Shown: positions 35,136-43,373, counted from the first letter of the stretch. The stretch is 64,000 nt of DNA from Aquisediminimonas profunda (GCF_019443285.1 NZ_CP080327.1:496001-560000), one strand, 5' to 3'. Program-made: numbers and translations. The notes: a model not told the origin generated them from the sequence alone.

Positions 35136-35902
35136 AAGCTCGCGCTCCCACGCTGGTTGCGCTGCTGGCGATGCTGTCGGGCGAAGCAGTCGCCGCTCCG
35201 CAGGCTGGTGACTACACCGCGTTTATCACGTGTCCGATCTTTCGGGACACGGACCTAGGTTGCCATGTGGCACGGAACGAGGGCGTTCTCTATTCGATAA
35301 GTGCGCCGCCGCCCTTCAACCCCGAACAAGGCCACAAGGTCCTGGTTGAGGGGGTCGTTGGCAGCGCGCCGGATGTTTGCGGCGGGAAAGCTCTGGACCA
35401 CTTGAATATTTCAGTTCTGCCCGAGATCGACGAAACCTGCCGCGAGCGATTGCCCGCCGAAGGGTTCGCCACGCCCATGCCGCCACCAGAAGTACTGTTC
35501 GAACTCATATCACATCTGGGCGATGAAGTCGCGGCTCCACCCCCGCCCTACCAGCATAAGAGTTTCGTCGTGCCCTATATGTTCGGAAGCCAATACATGG
35601 GGCAAGGCTTCTTTTCTCCAGAACGCATTGTCGAAGAGGCCGCTGTCTACGCAATTGCCGCCAACGCCGGGCGAGTGCAGATTCAGGGCTCTGTGGGCAC
35701 CGTCGCGCTCGACGATGGCTCATCAATCCAGGAACCTGTCTCGCAGGCAATTGCGAGGGGAGAAGCCGTACGTGACGCATTAATCGCCCTTGGGGTCGAC
35801 CCTCGAAGTATCGTCATGGCCGAGCCTCGGATCAACGCCCAAGCGACCCGCTCTCCCGCAGACGCGGGGAAACGCAGTGTGGAGATCGCCATCGATCCCT
35901 GA
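35132..35902 (+). CDS. Exported OmpA-like domain protein
   Basis: A 256-residue protein starting at GTG 35132, overlapping the previous stop by four bases (GTGA). Residues 1-21 are a signal peptide (L-L-A-M-L-S-G-E-A-V-A-A). The N-terminal half contains at least four cysteines (T-C-P, G-C-H, V-C-G, E-T-C), possibly disulfide-bonded in the periplasm. The C-terminal 90 residues show an OmpA-like pattern with R-G-E-A-V-R-D-A-L-I-A-L-G-V and a terminal K-R-S-V-E-I-A-I. It may anchor the di-heme protein to the cell envelope. The family of the N-terminal part is unknown. Confidence 0.7.
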   Translation: MKARAPTLVALLAMLSGEAVAAPQAGDYTAFITCPIFRDTDLGCHVARNEGVLYSISAPPPFNPEQGHKVLVEGVVGSAPDVCGGKALDHLNISVLPEIDETCRERLPAEGFATPMPPPEVLFELISHLGDEVAAPPPPYQHKSFVVPYMFGSQYMGQGFFSPERIVEEAAVYAIAANAGRVQIQGSVGTVALDDGSSIQEPVSQAIARGEAVRDALIALGVDPRSIVMAEPRINAQATRSPADAGKRSVEIAIDP

Positions 35903-35939
35903 GCCAGACGGTGATGCCTGTCACCAAACGCGCCGTATC

Positions 35940-35992
35940 GAGACTGACCGGTAGCGCATGGCTGCCCTTATGCCTTACGGAATCGGCCCGAT
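35940..35992 (+). pseudogene. 3'-end remnant of the box-locus unknown gene
   Basis: The last codons read L-T-E-S-A-R then stop, and the surrounding bases match the end of the gene at 15583-16062, including CGGCCCGATAG at the stop. The upstream part is lost and five bases are missing inside. It is the counterpart of the boxB remnant at 16.1 kb. Confidence 0.65.
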
Positions 35993-36023
35993 AGCCGTCG
36001 CAGGCCCACCGAGGCCCCATTAA

Positions 36024-36058
36024 AAGGGTCAGAGCCTGACGGTCAGGTTCCGACCCTT
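36024..36058. terminator. Terminator hairpin downstream of second boxB
   Basis: AAGGGTC and GACCCTT arms enclose a second stem, CCTGAC-G-GTCAGG. The hairpin ends 17 bases past the boxB stop codon. It aligns with the hairpin at 16095, where different bases still pair. Confidence 0.6.
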
Positions 36059-36075
36059 CTCGATTCTGTCGTCGG

Positions 36076-37575
36076 TCAAGCGATCTTCACGTATTCGAAA
36101 TCGATCGGCTGGTTGTTGATGCCGGTGCGTGGCGGCGCGATCCACGTTGCATACTCACCAGCAGCATGAACGGGCTGCATCAGCGAGTTGATAAACTGCA
36201 TGTCCGCCGACGTCGGCAGAAATTCATCGCGGCTCGCTTCCCACGCGGCCTTGTCAACAACATCGCCTGCCGGGGTGATGAACTGATCCGCGAACTCACC
36301 AATCCGCCGGTTGAATCCCTTGTGCGGCTGAGTCAGCTTGAAATCGATCCCAGCCTTGGCGATCGCCCGATTCCAGCGTTCGATCCCGGTCTGGCAATCG
36401 GCAATGTAGTCATCGAGCAGACGCGAGTTGATCGCGCGGAGCGCAGGTACGTCCTCATCGACGAACTTGCCGTCGATCGCGCGGGTGACGGTGTAGGTTG
36501 CGTCCTCGAGCACATGGTCGTCGCAATCGAGCCTTGCTTCGCCGAAGCGACCCTTGAGTCCTGCTGAGAAGGCCGCGGCCGCATTCCCCGAAATCTCGCT
36601 GCCGAAAAGATCGCGTGTCACCGACATGTGGAAGTTCGCCTTGCGCTGGATCAGCGGCAGGTCGATCACGCCGAGCGCGCGGATCGCCTCGACATCGTAG
36701 GGATCGCTTATCCCGGCCTTTGCCATCGCCGTGCAGGTCGCCTCGATCGTGCGTCCCACTCCGGTTTCACCGACGAACATGTGGTGGGCTTCTTCGGTCA
36801 GCATGAACCGGCAAGAGCGTGAAAGCGGATCGAACCCGCTCTCGGCCAGCGAAGCGAGCTGCATCTTGCCATCGCGATCGGTGAAATAGGTGAACATGAA
36901 GAACGACAGCCAGTCCGGGGTCGCCTCGTTGAAGGCGCCAAGGATGCGGGGATTGTTTTCGTGTCCGCTGCGCCGTTCGAGCAGCGCCTGTGCCTCTTCG
37001 CGGCCATCGCGGCCGAAATGCTTCACCAGAAGGTAGACCATCGCCCAGAGGTGGCGACCTTCCTCGACATTGACCTGGAACAGATTGCGCATATCGTAGA
37101 GCGAGGGCGCAGTGAGGCCAAGGTGACGCTGCTGCTCGACCGAAGCCGGCTCGGTATCGGCCTGAACCACGATCAGACGGCGCAGAAGCGAACGGTATTC
37201 GGCAGGCACTTCCTTCCATACCGGCTCGCCCTTGTGCTTGCCGAACGGAATTGTCCGCCCCTCGACTTCGGGCGCCAACAGGATTCCCCAGCGATATTCC
37301 GGCATCTTCACGTGGCCGAACTTGGCCCAGCCTGCCGGATCGACGCCAACCGCCGTGCGCAGATAGACGTCGGAGGCCTGGAACCCGTCAGGCCCCATTT
37401 GCTTCCACCAGTCGACATATTCCGGCTGCCACTTTTCGAGCGCCCGGAGGAGCTGGCGATCCGACGAAAGATCAACATTATTGGGGATGAGATCGTCGTA
37501 GTTGACCTCGACAAACCCTTCGCCACTCACCGATGCATTGTCTTCAATCAGGATTTCGGGGTCAGCCACTTTCAC
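36076..37575 (-). CDS. boxB: Second benzoyl-CoA epoxidase-like subunit BoxB
   Basis: A 499-residue BoxB paralogue. The di-iron helices V-E-E-G-R-H-L-W-A-M-V-Y-L-L and T-E-E-A-H-H-M-F-V-G-E-T-G are conserved, so it should be an active oxygenase. It is longer at the N-terminus (M-K-V-A-D-P-E-I-L-I) than the first BoxB and differs at the C-terminus. No boxC or ligase lies beside it; instead it is divergent from an aldo-keto reductase. The shared promoter region carries the same BoxR-like and FNR-like motifs as the main locus. It may be an oxygen-adapted isoenzyme or act on a substituted benzoyl-CoA; the sequence cannot say which. Confidence 0.9.
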   Translation of the reverse strand: MKVADPEILIEDNASVSGEGFVEVNYDDLIPNNVDLSSDRQLLRALEKWQPEYVDWWKQMGPDGFQASDVYLRTAVGVDPAGWAKFGHVKMPEYRWGILLAPEVEGRTIPFGKHKGEPVWKEVPAEYRSLLRRLIVVQADTEPASVEQQRHLGLTAPSLYDMRNLFQVNVEEGRHLWAMVYLLVKHFGRDGREEAQALLERRSGHENNPRILGAFNEATPDWLSFFMFTYFTDRDGKMQLASLAESGFDPLSRSCRFMLTEEAHHMFVGETGVGRTIEATCTAMAKAGISDPYDVEAIRALGVIDLPLIQRKANFHMSVTRDLFGSEISGNAAAAFSAGLKGRFGEARLDCDDHVLEDATYTVTRAIDGKFVDEDVPALRAINSRLLDDYIADCQTGIERWNRAIAKAGIDFKLTQPHKGFNRRIGEFADQFITPAGDVVDKAAWEASRDEFLPTSADMQFINSLMQPVHAAGEYATWIAPPRTGINNQPIDFEYVKIA

Positions 37576-37616
37576 TCTCCCATGCCATAATCATGCCCTA
37601 TGAAGCACGCCGGAAA

Positions 37617-37630
37617 TGCACTATCATGCA
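37617..37630. promoter_or_regulatory. Putative BoxR operator, second locus
   Basis: TGCA-CTATCA-TGCA followed by TATT matches the site at 15053-15066 (TGCA-CTATAT-TGCA followed by TATT) in all but two spacer bases. It lies 42 bp upstream of the second boxB start and 66 bp upstream of the aldo-keto reductase start. Confidence 0.62.
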
Positions 37631-37645
37631 TATTCGACGTGCTTC

Positions 37646-37659
37646 TTGATTCAGATCAA
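37646..37659. promoter_or_regulatory. FNR/CRP-type palindrome, second box locus
   Basis: TTGAT-TCAG-ATCAA matches TTGAT-N4-ATCAA exactly. It lies 71 bp before the second boxB start codon and 37 bp before the aldo-keto reductase, beside the BoxR-like site. See 14143 for the copy in the main box promoter. Confidence 0.6.
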
Positions 37660-37695
37660 AAGCAGCAACGGTAATCAGGTAACGAGGGAGTGGAA

Positions 37696-38709
37696 ATGTT
37701 GAAGCAGGTGCTGGTCGGTCCCTCTGGCTTACGCAGTTCGGAAGTGGCGCTTGGCAGCATGACCTTTGGCGACGAGCGCGCGTGGGGCTGCGATGACAAC
37801 GAGGCCAATCAAATCCTGACCCGGTTTGTCGAGGCAGGCGGGACAACGATCGATACGGCCCCAAACTATGCCGACGGACGCAGCGAAGAGATTATCGGCG
37901 CCTTCGCGCAGGGACGCCGTGATGAGCTTGTGCTATCCACCAAATACACAGCCTCAGCCAAGCCGCATCCACTGGCAGGCGGCAATAGTCGCCGTTCGAT
38001 GATCCAGTCGGTCGAAGCGAGCCTGAAGCGTCTGCAGACGGACCGCATCGACCTGCTCTGGTCGCATTTCTGGGATTTCACGACACCTGTCGAAGAAGTG
38101 CTGCGCGCTGCCGATGACCTGGTGCGCTCAGGCAAGATTCTCTATTTTGGCCTGTCTGACACCCCGGCCTGGATCGCTTCACGGGCTGTGACCATGGCTG
38201 AAATGCAGCGCTCGGCTCCGGTTGTTGCCCTGCAGCTTGAATACAACGCGATATCCCGAGGGGTCGAGCAAGACCTACTCCCCATGGCGGCTTCGCTTGG
38301 CCTCTCGACCTTCTGCTGGGGACCGCTGGCCGCAGGAGCCTTGGCTTATGGCGACAGCCCCATGCGCCAACCTGCCGATCGCATCCCTGCCGGGGTCAAA
38401 TCAGCCCGTGACGGATTGAGTGACATCGCTTCGGATACCGGGATGGCGCCGAGACGCCTGGCCCTGCGCTGGCTGATGCAAAGCGGGCCTGGTCGCATTC
38501 CCATCATCGGAGCACGAACAGCCGAACAACTCGGCCAATCGCTGGCAGACGCAGCTGAACCAATTGATGCTGAAACCTTTGCCAAAGTTCAGGCGATTGC
38601 TACACCCGGAAAGCTTTTCCCGGAACCGCTGATCCGATCATCCTATTTGCGTAAGTTCGCGATGGGTACGCCTGACCGATTTGGCACCAGCACGAGTGAA
38701 CGATCGTGA
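37696..38709 (+). CDS. Aldo-keto reductase
   Basis: A 337-residue (alpha/beta)8 NADPH-dependent oxidoreductase. The catalytic tetrad can be placed at D-T-A-P-N-Y (Asp, Tyr), L-S-T-K-Y (Lys) and L-W-S-H-F-W-D (His). ATG 37696 is chosen over GTG 37690 because GAGGGAG stands six bases before it. It shares a divergent promoter with the second boxB, and the BoxR-like and FNR-like sites lie between them. It may reduce an aldehyde formed after ring opening, in place of the BoxD aldehyde dehydrogenase, which is not seen here. That is inference from context. Confidence 0.87.
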   Translation: MLKQVLVGPSGLRSSEVALGSMTFGDERAWGCDDNEANQILTRFVEAGGTTIDTAPNYADGRSEEIIGAFAQGRRDELVLSTKYTASAKPHPLAGGNSRRSMIQSVEASLKRLQTDRIDLLWSHFWDFTTPVEEVLRAADDLVRSGKILYFGLSDTPAWIASRAVTMAEMQRSAPVVALQLEYNAISRGVEQDLLPMAASLGLSTFCWGPLAAGALAYGDSPMRQPADRIPAGVKSARDGLSDIASDTGMAPRRLALRWLMQSGPGRIPIIGARTAEQLGQSLADAAEPIDAETFAKVQAIATPGKLFPEPLIRSSYLRKFAMGTPDRFGTSTSERS

Positions 38710-38716
38710 AGAAGCC

Positions 38717-39139
38717 TCAGTCCCCACGCAGGAGGCCGGCGAGATCGTCGGGGATAAGGACCCCCTCAATTCCGGGTGTCCCATCTTTGCGCGCGGCCGC
38801 CCAGACACGGACTTCCGTCGCTTCGTTGACCAGAACGCCATCCTTAAACATGCGATGTGCGACGTTCAAACTCGACCGGCCAACTTTGGTCACGCGCGTT
38901 TCGATCTGCACTTCATCGCCAAAACTGGCCGGCGCCATGAATTTTGCGCCGGTGTCGACCATCGGCCAACCAATGATCCCATATTGGCGAAGGAGCGCGG
39001 CTTTTGTCTTGCCGGTCGCCGCCTCGATCATGCGCGATGTCGAGGTGTCAAAGGCTGCAAAGAAGCGCGGATAGAATACGATCCCGGCAGGGTCGCAGTC
39101 ACCCCACTCGACGATCCAGGTTCGCGTATTGGTGAACAT
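38717..39139 (-). CDS. 4-Hydroxybenzoyl-CoA-type thioesterase (hot-dog fold)
   Basis: A 140-residue hot-dog protein. The signature W-G-D-C-D-P-A-G-I-V-F-Y-P-R-F-F with Asp16 as the likely nucleophile is typical of 4-hydroxybenzoyl-CoA thioesterase. It hydrolyses aromatic acyl-CoA, either as a pathway step or to free CoA trapped in dead-end thioesters. It is convergent with the aldo-keto reductase (7 bp gap) and divergent from the Nudix gene. Substrate specificity within the family is broad. Confidence 0.86.
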   Translation of the reverse strand: MFTNTRTWIVEWGDCDPAGIVFYPRFFAAFDTSTSRMIEAATGKTKAALLRQYGIIGWPMVDTGAKFMAPASFGDEVQIETRVTKVGRSSLNVAHRMFKDGVLVNEATEVRVWAAARKDGTPGIEGVLIPDDLAGLLRGD

Positions 39140-39202
39140 CGATTTTCTCTTTCAACAAACAATGCGGGCTAAAATAGGCTGATAACAAGAGGAGCCAGAA
39201 CG

Positions 39203-39982
39203 ATGGCGAATGACGGACAAAAAACAAAGGAACAGGTTGTCGTCGAGGCGGCAACCGTCGTCGTATTCCGCAATGGCGGACCCGATGCTCCGGAAATTCT
39301 GATGATCCAGCGTGCCAAGGAACTTTCATTCGCAGGGTCTGCCGTCGTTTTTCCGGGCGGTAAGATCCATGAAAGCGACCGGGAACTGGCGCGGAGTCTT
39401 GGCGCCATGCATGGTGACGACACTGCGGCGCGAATTGCATGCATTCGCGAGGTTATCGAGGAGACCGGGCTGGTCATCGGCATTTCCCAGCGCGCGAGTG
39501 CGGACCAAGCGCAGGCCGCCCGCGCGATGCTGGCGGATCGGGAAGATCTTGCTCCCGTACTCGGACAGTTTGGCTGGACGCTGGACCTTGAATGTCTGGT
39601 CCCGTTTGCCAGGTGGGTGCCAACGTTCAAGCCCGGCCGAATTTTCGACACGCGTTTCTATCTCGCAAACCTTGGCAGCGGGAATGTGGAACTTACGCCG
39701 GACCTCGGAGAAAGCACGCGATTGTTCTGGGCGAGCGCACGCGACGCGCTGGACCTTATCGAAACCCGCGCGATCAAGGCGATCTACCCCACGCGCCGCA
39801 ATCTCGAGCGACTTGCCCAGTTTGCCAGCTTCGACGATGCCGCCATGCACGCGGCCGAAACGCCTGAAAGGACGGTATCTCCCTGGATTGTCCAAGGTGA
39901 GGTCGAGCAGATGCTGCATATTCCGGAAGGGATCGGCTATCCTGTTACCGCCGCGCCGCTTTCGCAGATCGCGATCGATTGA
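39203..39982 (+). CDS. Nudix hydrolase, NUDT19-like with split Nudix box
   Basis: A 259-residue Nudix protein. The Nudix box is split: F-P-G-G-K-I begins it, about 20 extra residues follow, then R-E-V-I-E-E-T-G-L-V completes it. This insertion is typical of NUDT7/NUDT19-like CoA diphosphatases, so CoA or acyl-CoA is a plausible substrate. A second, clearly paralogous copy lies at 59.0 kb in the chromosomal backbone (shared I-F/V-F-D-T-R-F-Y and F-P-T-R-R-N-L-E-R-L). Placed among CoA thioesterase and beta-oxidation genes, it may recycle CoA from dead-end thioesters (inference). Confidence 0.8.
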   Translation: MANDGQKTKEQVVVEAATVVVFRNGGPDAPEILMIQRAKELSFAGSAVVFPGGKIHESDRELARSLGAMHGDDTAARIACIREVIEETGLVIGISQRASADQAQAARAMLADREDLAPVLGQFGWTLDLECLVPFARWVPTFKPGRIFDTRFYLANLGSGNVELTPDLGESTRLFWASARDALDLIETRAIKAIYPTRRNLERLAQFASFDDAAMHAAETPERTVSPWIVQGEVEQMLHIPEGIGYPVTAAPLSQIAID

Positions 39983-40009
39983 AGGAAGCCGATCCCGAAT
40001 GGGCTTTAC

Positions 40010-42115
40010 TCATCCAGCTCGCGATGAGTCATAATCCGCAAAAGTGCTGCCTTCGCGTGCCAGCATTCGGAGCAACGAAGCGGGTTCCCAGTAGTGCCCA
40101 AGCCTGGCTTTCCAATGTTCGATCCGTGCAAGCACCTGAGGAAGCCCCAGGGTATCGGCATAAAACATCGGCCCACCCAGGTGGCGCGGGAAGCCGAAAC
40201 CATGGACCCAGACCACATCGATGTCGGCGGCGCGATAGGCGATTCCCTCATCGAGAATCTGCGCGCCGACATTGATCAGCTGGAGTACGAACCGTTCGAC
40301 GATCTCATCGTCTGTGAACGCGCGCTGCTCGATATTCCGCTCTGCAGCGAGCCGCTTGATGATCGCCGAAACCTCGGGATCGACTTCTCCCTTCCTCGGG
40401 TCCGCCGCATAGGAATAGAAGCCCTTGCCAACCTTTTGGCCAATGCGACCCAGCGGCGTCAGGGTGTCTGAAACGATGCAATAAGGGTCCTGGCGGGTTT
40501 CCCGCCGGGCAAGCTGCTCGCGCACGAGACTGCCGATATCGACTCCCGCCATGTCGTTGACGCGGCTTGGCCCCATGGCAAAGCCGAAGCCTTCGACCGC
40601 ATCGTCGATCTGCTCGACACCGGCACCCTCGAGCATCATCTGCTCGCCTTCGCGAAAGGCCCCGTCGAGCATCATGCGATTGCCGATGAAGCCGAATCCG
40701 TCGCCCGACACCGCAGGAATCTTCCGGATCGCGGAAGCAACCTTGATCCCCGTCGCAAGGGTCTCCAACGAGGTATCGTCACCACGCACGATCTCAAGCA
40801 GCTTCATGATGTGAGCCGGCGAGAAGAAATGCAGGCCCAGCACCTTGTCCGGGCGTAGAGTGGCCTGGCCGAGTTCCGTCACCGAAAGGCTCGAGGTGTT
40901 GCTGGCGATGATTGCATCGGCCTGGACGGTCCGGTCGATCTCGGCGAGGACCTGCTTCTTGAGGTCCATGTTCTCAAACACGGCCTCGACCACCAGGTCG
41001 GCATCTGCAACGTCGGCGAGATTCAAGGTCGTCGCGATGGCGGCGATAGCCTTGATGGCCTGTTCCGGAGAGATGCGACCGCGCTTGGCATCGCCCCGAT
41101 AGGCAGTCTCGATGATCGAGCGCCCCCGGGCGAGACCTTCATCCTTCGTGTCGACCAGCGTTATGGTGAAACCGGCGTTGGCAAAGGCCATCGCAATACC
41201 GCTGCCCATGGTGCCCGCGCCGATCACCGCCACCTTGCGGACTTCGCGCAGCTTCACGTCAGCTGGCAATCCCGGAATAACCGAGGACTTGCGCTCGGCG
41301 AAAAACATGTGGCGCAAGGCTTGGCTTTCCCGGCTGGCGATCGACGCGGCTGACAGCTTCCATTCCTCGTCGAGGCCGTCCTCGATGGGGAGCCGCGATG
41401 CCTTCAGCGCCGCGATCATGGAATGCTGAGTGTTGCGCCCCCGCAAGGCCCTGCTATGCCTGTTCAAAGCGGCTGCGACGAGTTCGTCGTTCAGGATTTC
41501 GGCGTCCATGGCGCAAGTGGGTCGAGGGACCAGGCCAGAGGTCAGCGCGTGTTCGACAAAGGCACGACCGATAGCCTCCGGTTCGCCTTCTCCGATCTCA
41601 TCGATCAGGCCGGAAGCGTGTGATTGATCGGCACTTACCGGCCCGCCGCCGAGCAGCATGTCGAGAGCGACTTCCATGCCGACAAGCCGCGGCAGACGCT
41701 GCGCGGCGCCCGCGCCCGGGACAAGCCCCAGCGTCATCTCGGGAAGGCCGATGCGCGTAGCCTTCGCGGCGACTCGATAGTGGCAAGCCATCGCAAGTTC
41801 CAGGCCTGCACCAAAGGCGGTGCCGTGCAGCACAGCCACCACGGGCTTGGTGCTGCGTTCAATCGCCCCCAGCACGGTGCGGTAGTCAGGCTGCGCGATC
41901 GTGCCCTCTTCGAATTCCTTGAGATCCGCGCCAGACACGAAGGTCTTGCCCTTCGCGTGAATTACGATGATCTTCGCCTGCGGATCGGCGATAGCCATTT
42001 CGAGGTCGGCAAGAAGCTGCGCGCGGACCCTGGCCGTCAACACGTTCACAGGGGGATTGTCGATCGCAATGCTCGCGATCGCGACGTGTTGCACCGACTG
42101 CACCATCATAGTCAT
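40010..42115 (-). CDS. Bifunctional enoyl-CoA hydratase/3-hydroxyacyl-CoA dehydrogenase (FadB/FadJ-like)
   Basis: A 701-residue multifunctional beta-oxidation protein. The N-terminal crotonase domain has F-V-S-G-A-D-L-K-E-F and L-P-E-M-T-L-G-L-V-P-G-A-G. The dehydrogenase domain has the NAD motif V-A-V-I-G-A-G-T-M-G-S-G-I-A (about residue 300) and L-G-L-H-F-F-S-P-A-H. It hydrates an enoyl-CoA and oxidises the 3-hydroxyacyl-CoA. It lies 37 bp after the thiolase gene on the same strand, so the pair can complete a beta-oxidation round, on a phenylpropanoid side chain or on dehydroadipyl-CoA from the box pathway. The first few methionines leave the start uncertain by up to four codons. Confidence 0.9.
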   Translation of the reverse strand: MTMMVQSVQHVAIASIAIDNPPVNVLTARVRAQLLADLEMAIADPQAKIIVIHAKGKTFVSGADLKEFEEGTIAQPDYRTVLGAIERSTKPVVAVLHGTAFGAGLELAMACHYRVAAKATRIGLPEMTLGLVPGAGAAQRLPRLVGMEVALDMLLGGGPVSADQSHASGLIDEIGEGEPEAIGRAFVEHALTSGLVPRPTCAMDAEILNDELVAAALNRHSRALRGRNTQHSMIAALKASRLPIEDGLDEEWKLSAASIASRESQALRHMFFAERKSSVIPGLPADVKLREVRKVAVIGAGTMGSGIAMAFANAGFTITLVDTKDEGLARGRSIIETAYRGDAKRGRISPEQAIKAIAAIATTLNLADVADADLVVEAVFENMDLKKQVLAEIDRTVQADAIIASNTSSLSVTELGQATLRPDKVLGLHFFSPAHIMKLLEIVRGDDTSLETLATGIKVASAIRKIPAVSGDGFGFIGNRMMLDGAFREGEQMMLEGAGVEQIDDAVEGFGFAMGPSRVNDMAGVDIGSLVREQLARRETRQDPYCIVSDTLTPLGRIGQKVGKGFYSYAADPRKGEVDPEVSAIIKRLAAERNIEQRAFTDDEIVERFVLQLINVGAQILDEGIAYRAADIDVVWVHGFGFPRHLGGPMFYADTLGLPQVLARIEHWKARLGHYWEPASLLRMLAREGSTFADYDSSRAG

Positions 42116-42152
42116 TTTCTTTATCCTATAGTTCTGGGAATCGACGCAATCT

Positions 42153-43373
42153 TCAGCGATCGCCGACTTCGATCACTACGGCCATCGAGCTGTCGCCCGC
42201 AGCGCAACCCTGGAACAACCCGCGTCCACCACCGCGAATAGCCAGTTCCTCGATCAGTTCGATGATGGCCCTGACACCGGTCGGCCCCTGCGGATGCCCC
42301 CAGATCAGTGAACAACCGAAGTTGTTCATCTTCTCGATCGGGAACCCGGTCGCTCGGGAAAAGGCGATGTCATTCACCGCAAACGGATTGTGCGACTTAA
42401 CCGCGTCGATGTCCGCGATTGACAGCCCCGCCATCCGCAGGGCCTGCTCACTGGCGCAGACGGGTGCCTCCGGCATGTAGCCCAAATCGACGCGCCCCTG
42501 ACCGAATCCGAGAAGGCTGACGCGAATCGATGGATCGGCCGACAGCTCACGGGCTTTGTCGGAATGCGCCAGAACGATCGCGGCATTGCCATCGGCCGGA
42601 TGGGTTTGCGAACCGAAAGTCACCGTGCCGCCGGATATGACTGGCTTCAGTTTCGTAAGCCCCTCGGCAGTGGAAAACGTCACGCCCTCGTCGCCTTCCA
42701 TGACTGCCACGTTCTTGCGGAAGGAAGCGTCCGGCACGTCGAACGGAAGGGTCATGTAACGCTTTTGGAACGCCCGATCGTCAGCCAGCGCCGCCTTGTA
42801 TTGTTCGGTCCGCATCAACACGACATCGTGCTGCTCCTGTGCGGTAATGCCCTGTTTGGCAGCGACATTCTCCGCGGTTTGGGCCATGGAATGGTTGCCG
42901 ATGGGATCATGAGAGAAGTTGTAGAGTACCTGATCTTCGGACCGCCCCGTTCCGCCTGGTCCGCTGGGCGCCGGGTAATAAATGTGCGGTCCATTCGACG
43001 TCCTGTCGCCGGAGAGGGCAAGCGAGACCGTGGCCATTTCCATTTGAATCTCCGCTGCGGCAGACAGCAGAATGCGGGGACCCGTCGCACAGACCTGCGT
43101 GATCAGCGGGCCCGCGACGTGGCTGAGGCCGGCTTGGGCCAGCGGCCACGGGGCCGCCATGAATGATTGAAACTGGGTGACTGTCTGTCCGAAAACGCCG
43201 GCGTCGAACAGGTCGGGCTTGAGATTGCGCCGGGCAAGTTCGGCCTTTGCAACATGGGCAGCGAACATACCCGAATGAAGATGCTGCAGGGCGCCTTGCC
43301 ATTTGGCGAACGGCGTCGACCAGTAGGCTCCATAGGGTATTTCAACAGACTCAAATCGTGACATCGTCGCCAT
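42153..43373 (-). CDS. Thiolase-family protein (acetyl-CoA acetyltransferase-like)
   Basis: A 406-residue thiolase-fold protein. The nucleophilic Cys95 sits in T-Q-V-C-A-T-G-P. The histidine motif is S-H-N-P-F-A-V-N-D, the G-H-P-Q-G-P-T-G signature follows, and Cys390 in Q-G-C-A-A-G-D is the second cysteine. It should cleave a 3-ketoacyl-CoA to acetyl-CoA and a shorter acyl-CoA. It is first in a two-gene minus-strand unit with the bifunctional beta-oxidation enzyme and divergent from the acyl-CoA ligase. An aromatic 3-ketoacyl-CoA giving benzoyl-CoA is an attractive substrate, but unproven. Confidence 0.87.
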   Translation of the reverse strand: MATMSRFESVEIPYGAYWSTPFAKWQGALQHLHSGMFAAHVAKAELARRNLKPDLFDAGVFGQTVTQFQSFMAAPWPLAQAGLSHVAGPLITQVCATGPRILLSAAAEIQMEMATVSLALSGDRTSNGPHIYYPAPSGPGGTGRSEDQVLYNFSHDPIGNHSMAQTAENVAAKQGITAQEQHDVVLMRTEQYKAALADDRAFQKRYMTLPFDVPDASFRKNVAVMEGDEGVTFSTAEGLTKLKPVISGGTVTFGSQTHPADGNAAIVLAHSDKARELSADPSIRVSLLGFGQGRVDLGYMPEAPVCASEQALRMAGLSIADIDAVKSHNPFAVNDIAFSRATGFPIEKMNNFGCSLIWGHPQGPTGVRAIIELIEELAIRGGGRGLFQGCAAGDSSMAVVIEVGDR

